DNA from: Malaya genurostris
Lineage: Eukaryota > Arthropoda > Insecta > Diptera > Culicidae
DNA: 64,000 nucleotides
Direction: 5' to 3'
Assembly: GCF_030247185.1 (NCBI RefSeq)
Contig: NC_080572.1
Span: forward strand, 95,529,198 to 95,593,197
Within the stretch, counting starts at the first letter, position 1; each line of letters begins with the position of its first letter. A program made the translations under genes and the position numbers. Positions 55,801 through 64,000 of this stretch are shown one piece after another. The notes beneath the pieces are model-generated. The model was not told the DNA's origin. It searched no databases and worked only from the letters and a program-made list of their open reading frames with translations.

Positions 55801-58504
55801 ATAGATTTACTAACTCAGGGAGTATACACTAGACTTACTGTAGTAGGGTGTACGTTCATATGTGCATACACCTAATGATATGCCGAGCTTAGTGAGACTG
55901 CGTGAAGTGTTAGCCTTATTAACAATCGTTAGTGACTTTTGTTAGATTGTGGGAAAGAATTCCCAAAAACAGCCTAATCCTTCACTATTGAGAATAAGTA
56001 GCTGTCAAGTGAAAAGCACAAAAGAACAAGTTGAAACTCAGAAAAGGTGAATTTCGTGATATTAAACTCAAATACGTGGATGAATCAATACAATGACATA
56101 AAAGAGAAACCGAATTGGAGAGTGTTACTCCGTATAGAACTGAAAGAAACATCCTCTTCGTTATTCCTCTCCCGCCACCGCTCGGCCGGGAGCTTGCACA
56201 TGCAATTCTCACTGTTCTTTTTAACCGAATGCAGCAGTACGGTTTCAGCCTTCGTGAAGAAAAGTGTAGTCTTCTTCAGCAGCAAATCAAATACCTTGCA
56301 CATATCGTTGATAAAACTGGTATACGACCAGATCCTTCGAAAATTGAAGCTATAGTTAATATGCCTCCTCCAACGGATATAACCAGTTTACGTTCATTTC
56401 TCGGTGCAGTAAACTTCTACGCCAAGTTTGTCGCGGAAATGCACCAGCTTCGGAAACCGCTTGATGCTCTTCTCAAGAAGGATGCCAAGTTCGTGTGGAA
56501 CAACGATTGCCAGAGGTCTTTTAGAAGATTCAAGGAAATTCTGCAATCTGACCTCCTGCTAACCCATTACGACCCGGTTATGGAAATCATCGTTGCAGCA
56601 GATGCATCTCAATCGGAAATTGGTGCCTGCATAATGCATAAGTTTCCAGATGGTGCTATCAAAGTCGTTTCACATGCATCCCGCTCCCTCACCGCTGCTG
56701 AAAGAGGATACGGACAAGTAGAGAAGGAAGGTCTAGCTTTGGTGTTTGCTATCACGAAGTTTCACCGAATGCTACTTGGTCGCAAATTCATTCTTCAAAC
56801 AGACCATCAGCCACTCTTGAGGATTTTTGGATCCAAAAAGGGAATTCCGCTCCACACAGCAAACCGTCTTCAACGATGGGCATTGACGCTATTGTGCTAC
56901 GATTTCGACATTCAGTATGTATCTACCAGCCAGTTTGGAAATGCCGATGTATTATCTCGCCTGATCAGTCATCACTCAAAAACGGAAGAAGATTTTGTCA
57001 TCGCTTCAATCCAACTGGAAAACGACATCGAGGTTTCACTTCAAGAAGCTGTTAGTATACTACCTGTGACATTCAACATGGTACGAGCTGCTACAGTCAA
57101 GTGCCCCATACTACAGCAAGTTATCAAATTCATCAATGAAGGATGGCCTTGTAACATTAAAGAAATAGTAAATTCCGATGTACAACCGTTTTACATTCAT
57201 CGTGATGCCCTGGAAATAGTGAAAGGGTGCGTTATGTTTTCGAACCGTTTGGTGATTCCTGAGACATATCGCAAACCAATCCTTAAACAACTTCATAAGG
57301 GGCATCCTGGGATGGAAAGAATGAAAGCTCTTGCTAGAAGCCATGTATACTGGCCCCGAATCGATGATGATGTTGCCGATCACGTCAAGCGATGTGACAG
57401 CTGTGCTACTCACTCGAAGACACCTCCAAAGGTTCCTCTGCAATCATGGCCACTGTCACAGTTTCCTTGGGAACGCATCCACGTCGATTTTGCTGGACCT
57501 ATCAACGGTCTTCACTTTTTAGTTGTTGATTCGTTTTCCAAATGGCCCGAAATTACCGTCGTACATGCTCCGACTACATCAACTGTCATCAAGTTTCTGG
57601 ATGAATTATTCGCCCGTTTTGGAGTTCCGACCAATATCGTTTCGGACAATGGTTCACTGTTTTCATCGGCGCATTTCACAGCATTCTGTTACCAAAATTG
57701 GTGTTCAACATTTGCGGATTTCCCCGTATCACCCACAGTCAAACGGACAAGCGGAACGCTTCGTAGATACATTGAAGACAGCGTTACGCAAGATCAATGA
57801 GGGGGAAGGTATCTCAGAATCACTGCAAATCTTTCTGCAAGCTTACAGGTCAACTCCAAGTCGTGTACTGAATGGTAAAACACCATCTCAACTGATGATC
57901 GGAAGAAACATACGGACAGTTCTAAGTCTTCTCCGACCACGACAATCGATGCCGCTAGCTATCAACCAGCAACAGAACGACCAGTTTAACCGCAAGCATG
58001 GTGCTGTACTTCGGACCTTACAAGCAGGTCATAAAGTTTATGCGAAGGTCTACCAAAGTAACTCAAAATGGAAATGGGCTCCTGGAGTTATCATTGAAGC
58101 TATCGGTGAAGTAAACTTTAACGTTCTCCTGAATGACTGGCATGGGAGAAGGAAACTCATCAGATCACATGCAAATCAAGTCAAGTATCGCTATAGTGAG
58201 CAAGAAGATGAATCTAAAAAAAAACTCTCCACTCAACATTTTCGTCGATGAGTTTGGATTGCAAGTTACCCCGATTCCAGTACATCAAGAACCTGAAGAG
58301 AATCCTGAATCCAAAGACGAACCAAATCCTGATGATTCAGTTCAGCCTGAATTAGGAGCTTCTGGTTCCGATCTGATCGAAACACCACGGCCGCCACAGC
58401 CGATTTTTCAGTCGGATATTAATCAAGAACCACCTACAAGCCGGCCGAAACGTATGATCCAGATGCCATCAAGACTTGAACCTTTTTTGGTATTCTGGAA
58501 ATAA
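52804..58504 (+). pseudogene. Mag-like Gag-Pol polyprotein, broken and interrupted
   Basis: ATG at 52804 (MAHGGEDSFSDNN). Gag, then zinc knuckles CWQCGEMHFVRDC and CRDCKQTGHKEGYC, protease LQFDTASDITIIS (DTA active site), RT (ICADYSTGLN, FSIIDLSDAYLQVEV, FLDDLMVYSK), RNase H (AADASQSEIGACIMH, YGQVEKEGLALVF), integrase (HKGHPG...CDSC; HVDFAGP, VSDNGSLF, SNGQAERF). Breaks: a 1-base shift at about 54350, a probable 5-bp loss near 54649 (TTCAA expected after CTGTTTCAA), the solo-LTR insertion at 54790-56198, a shift at about 57690, and one in the A-run at about 58220. The protein cannot be made. Confidence 0.88.
54790..56198. mobile_element. solo-LTR-like insertion (1409 bp) in the Mag RT gene
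   Basis: CATG stands on both sides (54786-54789 and 56199-56202). Excision with one CATG restores the RT frame exactly (SKTVEEHH to AILTVLFNRMQQ). The ends TGCAGCGCCC and GGGAGCTTGCA are TG...CA with short inverted similarity. It contains no ORF but has tandem repeats: a unit of about 66 bp with CATAGACAGTTCCGGGCATT (54960-55090) and a 60-bp unit with CCCGTAGACAAATTA (55285-55415). This fits a long solo LTR of an unrelated element, but other insert types are possible. Confidence 0.65.
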
Positions 58505-58515
58505 CAAAGGAGGAA

Positions 58516-58703
58516 TGTTGGCCACTAACATAGCAAGTGACGACAATTGCTGTTGTTAAGACAACCCTTGGAGTTACCATAGCTAACCCTAGCAACGGTA
58601 GCAAACAGGAGTTTAAAAATTTTCACTTTGTACTTTGAATTGAATAAATAAAGACCTGTTTTTTGGTATACGAAGTTTTCTTCATTTATAATGAAGTACA
58701 ACA
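58516..58703 (+). repeat. 3' LTR of the Mag-like element
   Basis: 188 bp. Followed by the GTTTT duplication and by the 52-bp remainder of the host mariner-like element. Confidence 0.9.
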
Positions 58704-58762
58704 GTTTTATTGCATTGCATTTAATTGCATTGTTTAAAAAAAGTTACATGGCGGACCCTGTA

Positions 58763-59609
58763 TGCGTGGACTGAAAAATGACGCTAATCCCAGGGAACTG
58801 CAAAAATCTGATAATGTAACATAGTTGGGCTCCTAAATCTTTCGATGCTTTCACCTTTTCTCTATCGACATTGAAACCATGTACATCCAATTCGGGCCTA
58901 AGAAATTTTATATGTGTTTAATTGAATTAGCACCCCCCCCCCCCCCTTTGTATACGCGCCTGTTGCTGATAAATTTTTCATAAATTGCTGATCTTATTTC
59001 CTATGGCAACAGGTAAAAATGAAGCGGTTACGCTAATTTTTGAAAAGCGCCTAAGTTAAGGTAGATGTCAAAGAAGTTGAAAATGATTTGATATTTGTCC
59101 CAATGAGTATAGTTACTTATATTTCTGTTTATGCGTTACTCTATAGATTAGTCGACGTAGTATTAATGCTCATATGTTTAAATTCATATTGATTAGTTTC
59201 TATCAAGTAGGTTCAACTAGTACAACCGAACGGAATTTATCGAAGCTGTGCGAGCTCACAACAGCGATTGTGTTTCCAACAGAATAAAAAATTTCAAATG
59301 ATCAGAATAGTAAGTGCTGCTGACATTTAGCGCAACGGAATGCAATGATTTCTACGCTGTAATATGGTAAATTTTTCGCTGGGGCACTTGTACCTATCCT
59401 CTAGTCTCCCACTTTATTTTGCTGGCTACTGGACTCAAATTAGCAAATTGCGATTAATTCCTTGCAAATAATAGTAATATATCACAAAAATCAGTATGAA
59501 ACATGTTTGATAATTGTGCAATAACGATGCAAAGATTCGAAGCGCTTGCGAAAATTTGAGCAAATATTCTGCACCAATGCACTGAATTGAAATAGCAAGT
59601 ATCATTCTA
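58763..59609. other. spacer with a poly-C tract
   Basis: No gene. A run of 14 C at 58932-58946 follows GAATTAG(CA). Confidence 0.35.
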
Positions 59610-59858
59610 ATGTCGTTTTCGCATGAGAAAACTGAAACTGACCCAGGGTAGTTTCATCAAACAAACACATTTCACGAAACTGTGTTGATTTCGTACTTAG
59701 CAACGGGGGTTAGAGCAAACCTGATATAACAACCAGGTTCGAAAATGACTCGATTTTCAGTTCAACAACGTTAAAACTAGGTTCGAAACTAGCTTCAAAC
59801 AAACGGTTTGACAGCAGTTAGGGTGGAAACTGGGTTGGGTTTCAAGCGAAAACGACAT
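59610..59858 (-). mobile_element. MITE with ATGTCGTTTTCGC ends, copy 2
   Basis: The ends ATGTCGTTTTCGCATGA and TCAAGCGAAAACGACAT are inverted repeats. The interior is the complement of the copy at 40980-41214 (TTTGACAGCAGTTAGGGTGG, CTTAGCAACGGGGGTTA). TA-type flanks. Confidence 0.8.
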
Positions 59859-60420
59859 AACAAATGGTTATAATAGATGAGATGAATAAAGGTACGGTTA
59901 CCCTACGTGCAAGTCGAATGGATGCTTTGTAAATATTGACTAACTAGCGTTATTTGTCAGTTAGGTGATTTATTGTATTGTATTATGTATTATCAGACGT
60001 TCACTCGTGAAACTAATTATGTCAGGAAAATATAGTTATTTTTTACAGTCCTAAACATACATACCAACGAATTATTATTGCTTGGCATCAGTCTCTTGTT
60101 TGCTAAAACTCATTCTAATCATCGGTGGTCTTCTTTCCCGTGTACGCATGTTTATGTATCTTTCATTGCGATAGCAACATTCTTTTCTTTTTTGCTACCA
60201 CATGGACAACGCGCTCTTCAACTTCTTGTTTGGCACTATTTTGATTTTAATGGCAGGTGGTTGGTAGCCGGCCGGTTTTTGCGGTTCGCTGCCAGCCGTA
60301 AGTGAATGACTGGCTGATATTCGCTGTATAGTTATACAAACCGCCTAAAATGGGCTCGCCTCATAAACCGTCCGTAAGTAGCTGTCATAACAACAACAAT
60401 AACAATAACAAGAACTACAG
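59859..60420. other. region upstream of the candidate terminal exon
   Basis: Two donor-like sites, CAGCC|GTAAGTG (60297) and CGTCC|GTAAGTA (60374), but no upstream coding sequence that I trust. Confidence 0.3.
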
Positions 60421-60552
60421 GTGCCTGTCATGCAGTGATTGAAACCGGTGGAGATCTCGCGGATTCATTAGCTGCCAATCAGGAAGCCCCACAGGGAACT
60501 GTCGTCGTTGATTGTGGAGCGGAAAGGATGGAGAAGCCGCACAGTGTCTAAT
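60421..60552 (+). CDS. candidate terminal exon (43 residues) of an unknown gene
   Basis: After an acceptor-like AACTACAG (60413-60420) the phase-1 frame reads ACHAVIETGGDLADSLAANQ then EAPQGTVVVDCGAERMEKPH and SV, ending with TAATAA, which overlaps the polyadenylation hexamer AATAAA at 60550. The composition is protein-like and unlike its flanks. The donor at 60297 would match in phase with an ORF ending ...RFAASR, but that upstream ORF looks random. Family unknown; it may be chance or part of a transposon. Confidence 0.27.
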
Positions 60553-60559
60553 AAAGTAT

Positions 60560-61185
60560 AGGTATGAAACGAAACTGAGGTCTCAAAGCCATCATTATCA
60601 CATCGATAACAGCATAATCAATGAACGGATCGAGCAAAAGAAGTTTATGTTGTTCTACCTGTGCAGAGGTTTGCTGCTCACATTTTTCACCGGGATCATC
60701 GAAGTATTTTGTTTCATGCGCAAATTGATTCAAACATTTTGGAGCTTGGTGACGGGGTGAACGTTTTTTCTTATTGAGACATTTGCCTGCTGATGAACCG
60801 AAACCGTGGTCGGGTTTCGCGTATTCAAACGTAAAATAAAAAGCCAGACCATCCAAGCTAGTACATATTGTTTTGAAAAGGCTGTGTAAAGCGTACAAGA
60901 GTTACCATTTTATGCAAACTCTAACGCAATAGTCCGTAAGCAATGGCTTGGCTGCTTGAAACGCCTCTACAGGCAAATTGCTAGGGCTATTGTAGCAATA
61001 GAATAGTCATCTCATTAGTAGAGTCGCCATGCTGTTTCGCCGATTACTTGACATGCTATTTTGCCGATTACTCGATTAGTTTACCTAGTTTCCTTTGCTT
61101 CGTAGGACACAAGGAATGGCTGCGCTTTCGGAGACAATCTTCTTTATATATTAGGTCCTTGATGGCGAACTGAACTTGCCTCATC
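60560..61185. other. spacer, nothing recognised
   Basis: Only random-looking ORFs on both strands. Confidence 0.3.
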
Positions 61186-61189
61186 CAAA

Positions 61190-61420
61190 GATCGCCTGCC
61201 ATATCAAGTACTTACATGATAAATTTTTCGACTTTTTTCTTCCGGAACTTTCCCGGAATATGCAGAGTGGCTTTACCGACGAAAATTCCACGCTTGGCGT
61301 TCACTAGACGTACGTACGTCTAGTCGCCCATTACAATGCCTTTAGTCTGTACCAGCCACTCGCGGTACAGCTTTCCGGCACCAAATTATATATTCGCTTT
61401 TTATGCGTATATAAGGCAGT
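61190..61420 (-). pseudogene. DD37E-like transposase fragment, minus strand
   Basis: Minus-strand pieces: GKLYREWLVQTKGIVMGD, then a stop, TYVRL, then HIPGKFRKKKVEKF. This matches the first catalytic region (CIMDDETYVK) and the following loop of DD37E-type transposases. The catalytic D of MDDE has become G-D with a stop next to it. Confidence 0.5.
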
Positions 61421-62040
61421 TTTGCAACTCTATCATCCTAAGTCTGCTCTATATGCACAAACAAAGCATATATTAGAACTGGTGGTCACTTGAATGGTTA
61501 CGTCCTGAATTATGATAAAAGGTTATTCGGTTTGTGGGACTGGCCTGGATTTTCCAAGACTTCGTCCATTATTTGTGGAAGCTTTTCTTGTTCGGAAGCC
61601 ATCTCGATAACAATTGAATAGAATGATTGGAAACTTTGCTCATTCAAACATTACATTGTAAAATCATTCAAAATCACCGTTGCGCACGATTATGCAAGCT
61701 CGAACGCAAGTGTTCACAAGTGATTACTGGGCTGCTTAAAGTGCCTACATTGGTAAATAGTCACATTGAGTCGTTACTTGAATTTCTGTTCTCTGTGGTG
61801 GAACTAAGAATCGGGAGCTGCATTTGAAGGTGTTGGAAACAATTAGGGCAAATCCAGGGCTGTCGAATTACCGACAGAAAAATTCATCTGCGAGGAGTAT
61901 CTCGTTTTTTTTCGGATCAATAAATTACAGGACACTTAAACATAATATAGACGGGCTCGTAAGTTGTGCAGTGAGATCTTTACGAAATACGAAGTATTCA
62001 TCCTCATAGATGACGGAATTACGTGAAGATTGATTCTGGG
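61421..62040. other. spacer between two transposase fragments
   Basis: Nothing recognised with confidence. Minus-strand KLPQIMDEVLENPGQSHKPN at 61540-61600 might be more of the N-terminal transposase region. Confidence 0.3.
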
Positions 62041-62079
62041 CAGCTTCCCGGGCAAAAGCTTTGTATAGACATTGGGCGA

Positions 62080-62350
62080 GGTGGTGTCCCATGTTCAAAT
62101 ATGTTCTTGCCGAATAAACTCACAAGAGTGCTTAGGATCTGACAAGGTATTTGCAGCTACGGTAAAAAAAGCTAGAAGTATGGACAACGGGTCTATTGAT
62201 CCCCCAACATGCACTCGAATTCCCAAATTTACAAAGAACGTATTTTTACGTAACAGTAGAGCTGTAAAGTTTCGGCCTGATTTTTTAAGCTGTCACTATA
62301 GTGGTATCGATACAACAAGGTGGTTTTACTGGAAAAGGACATTGATAGTA
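62080..62350 (+). pseudogene. DD37E-like transposase fragment, plus strand
   Basis: The open frame contains ICSCRINSQECLGSDKVFAA and VKFRPDFLSCHYSG, matching WQAICSCG and VFWPDLASCHYS around the second catalytic D of the same family, then WFYWKRTLIV. The third catalytic region is absent. Confidence 0.5.
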
Positions 62351-62378
62351 AGTTGAAGAATACTGGAAAGGTGACTTG

Positions 62379-62416
62379 AGATGCGACGACGAAGAAGAAG
62401 AAGAAGAAGAAGAAAG
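62379..62416 (+). repeat. (GAA/GAC)n microsatellite
   Basis: GACGACGAAGAAGAAGAAGA and on, about 11 trinucleotides, just after the transposase fragment. Confidence 0.85.
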
Positions 62417-62689
62417 GGTGCCGTGTCCAAATTATTATGAGTATTCGTAAAAAGTTAGAGAAAACTAAATCGGAATAATTTTTATGTGATATTTTTCCTT
62501 CAAAGTACAATAAAGGACTTCCATTTTAGTACTCAAAGTTGTCATTGCATTAGCATTGTTTCAAGATAAAATAATTTTTGCTTCTAGATATCAAATAACA
62601 CATCACTCGAAGAGTCGTGTGACTGACACATTGTCAAATACATATGACGTTTATGAAGTACCTACTACTACTTTTATCATTTTCAAAAC

Positions 62690-62936
62690 AATGGATTCAG
62701 AACAGTTTCGTGTGTCAATTTATCATTGCTTCTTGATGGAAAAAAATACCGTGCAAGCTCAACTATGGTTTCTAAAGTGTTCTCCGAACTCTGCTCCGTC
62801 GAAAAGAACCATTTGTTATTCGCTTGCTGAACCGATGATGGTGAACGGTTGTCCAATTGGAGTGGTTACTGCTCAATTAAAAAAAATTAAAGGGTTGTAT
62901 GCAAGACACGACCGAGCCCGATTACATGAAAAATGA
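62690..62936 (+). pseudogene. mariner transposase N-terminal fragment
   Basis: ATG at 62691 gives MDSEQFRVSIYHCFLMEKNT followed by VQAQLWFLKCSPNSAPSKRT. This is the N-terminal helix-turn-helix start of irritans-type mariners, comparable to the copy at 10542 (FRVLMKHYFLMKKSAA). The next helix (GVVTAQLKKIKGLYARHDRA) is degraded and the frame ends at HEK. No catalytic domain follows. Confidence 0.6.
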
Positions 62937-64000
62937 AATATTTCTAAGGTATCCATAGTAAATACAAAAATAATGATGATGGTGGATGCACTAAACAGCG
63001 ACAAATTACAAACATACTCTATTTTTACTGTTTAGATTTTTTGGGAATGATCAAATTGACAGTTAGATTCTTTCAAAACATTTGATTCTACTCTATTTTG
63101 ATGCCTTTCACAAATTTTAACATTTCAATATTTTTGAAAAATATCCTTTAAATAAAAGTCAATTATGATGATTTCAAAGTTACTTAGAAGATCAAACTTG
63201 GATACGAACAACCTCTAGATATAAATCTGGACAAATAAAACGATTTCGTTATCATAATAACTTTCAAGACAGAGAACGTACAAACTCAATCATTTTATAA
63301 ACAGCGATTAGAGAAGATTTTAAATATTTTGATCGAAAAATGTGAAAAACTTGAATAACCGTCAACCAATAAACTCAGTAATAGTGTAATTTTATTGATC
63401 CTTCGTTAAAAAGCGTCAATAATCTTTGGAAAGTGTCTGAAAATGGAATGGCAGCAATACAAGAAAGAAAATATGTGACACAGTCCACAGAACATTTTGA
63501 TCCCGTCTATGATATTCTTAGAAGCAAGATTAGACCAAAATATTATGCTTTGTAAAACTAAATCAATTTCTAACTATTCGATTAGGTTACACGATTATTG
63601 TTTGGTTCAAAATTAGGGTCTGAGGGATTATGTTGAGAGATAGTTCTTTGCATTTAGCCACATTTAATAAAAAAGAAGTATCTATGATTATCATCATAAC
63701 ACAACTTTATATTGAATCTATTTGCACGTCACGAGACTTCAGTATGCACAGTACCCGTTGACAAATTAAACCAGTTTTTACTTTTTCGAATTAAGTTGAA
63801 TGAGCAAAATCTATCTATAAATCACAGGTATACAAGCGCTTTAAATTAGCTTCGAAAAATCTATCGCCATAGTTCTAAATTGGTCTGCTAGTAACCGTAG
63901 AATCAAAATAAACAGCTAACTTGTATTCAATACCAGTAATTACGATATCAACGCACCGCACACATACAAAAGCAACTATCCAGCGAGCGAATGAATGCTT
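62937..64000. other. AT-rich right end, nothing recognised
   Basis: No ORF, repeat or RNA gene that I can support. Confidence 0.35.

Larger units (their letters stand above)
52555..58703 (+). mobile_element. Mag-like Ty3/gypsy LTR retrotransposon, inactive
   Basis: LTRs of 188 bp at 52555-52742 and 58516-58703 (TGTTGGCC...GTACAACA) differ at four positions. GTTTT flanks both (52550-52554, 58704-58708). TTTGGCGACGAGG after the 5' LTR is the primer-binding region; AACAAAGGAGGAA before the 3' LTR is the polypurine tract. The single gag-pol frame is broken by at least four indels and an insertion (54790-56198). The RNase H and integrase blocks resemble K02A2.6-type (Mag) elements. Confidence 0.9.
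51795..58760 (+). mobile_element. mariner-like element split by an LTR retrotransposon
   Basis: The left end CAGGGTCCGCCATCTAAC (51795) and right end GTTACATGGCGGACCCTG (58760) are inverted, with TA outside both (51793-51794 and 58761-58762). Without the insertion at 52555-58708 the element is about 812 bp. The transposase starts at 51903 with MVVYTLEERVNACDQLEEDA, then jumps to the catalytic domain, so an internal deletion of a few hundred base pairs preceded or accompanied decay. Confidence 0.8.

Noticed and set aside
60548..60898. minus-strand ORF of 116 codons
   Set aside because: Random-looking composition, opposite to the candidate exon, no signals.
1..64000. CRISPR arrays, phage or bacterial operons, endogenous virus genes with env or RdRp
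   Set aside because: No spaced direct-repeat arrays, no ribosome-binding-site-led gene clusters, and no recognisable viral polymerase, nucleoprotein or envelope sequence; the only reverse transcriptases belong to LINEs and env-less Ty3/gypsy elements.

Overview
The window looks like a piece of a large, repeat-rich insect genome, most probably a mosquito (Culicinae). Evidence: spliced host genes with GT-AG introns, AT-rich spacers, and a dense mixture of I-clade and RTE-like non-LTR elements, Ty3/gypsy LTR elements, mariner/DD37E transposons, hAT elements and MITEs of the kinds seen in Aedes/Culex genomes. There are no operons, bacterial signals or CRISPR arrays. Family assignments are from reading alone; no database search was possible.

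Host genes. (1) A four-exon C2H2 zinc-finger gene on the + strand (CDS 23254-30517, 983 aa, 16 fingers). Most fingers form repeated pairs whose second finger carries an R(S/Q/V)D(Y/F)L helix; the first intron is 4.15 kb and full of transposon debris. (2) A three-exon Borealin-like gene on the + strand (CDS 46061-47219, 328 aa), a chromosomal passenger complex subunit, with a small 5' UTR intron. (3) Weaker candidates: a partial exon running off the left edge (1-328, minus), a signal-peptide exon (about 12495-12603, minus), and a short terminal exon near 60421-60552.

Layout. 1-9 kb: partial exon; a 2.7-kb foldback element with 752-bp arms and Transib-like CACAGTG ends (539-3254); a decayed Tc1-like transposase; an I-clade LINE without its RT core (4250-7960); a 968-bp inverted-repeat element. 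9-22 kb: a tandem-unit repeat family carrying a nested mariner (10364-11647), nested MITEs (16-18 kb), and a 1.5-kb inverted-repeat element with a 7-bp target duplication (19926-21439). 22-31 kb: zinc-finger gene. 31-41 kb: an RTE-like LINE split by a hAT-like element (32799-34609, itself holding a mariner relic and a tRNA-like SINE) and followed by a near-intact Ty3/gypsy element on the minus strand (35666-40872). That element has LTRs differing at one position and a gag-pol ORF that is open only if two introns are removed. 41-46 kb: MITEs. 46-47.5 kb: Borealin. 48-50 kb: tandem copies of the unit repeat. 50.3-51.6 kb: a DD37E-type element. 51.8-58.8 kb: a three-level nest (mariner-like element, Mag-like Ty3/gypsy element, solo-LTR-like insertion), each level with its own target-site duplication. 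59-64 kb: a MITE and scattered transposase relics.

The most unusual features are the intron-bearing but apparently intact Ty3/gypsy element, the Transib-like foldback element, the 7-bp-TSD element, and the precisely dated nests. Apart from the two host genes, nearly everything recognisable is mobile DNA at different stages of decay.
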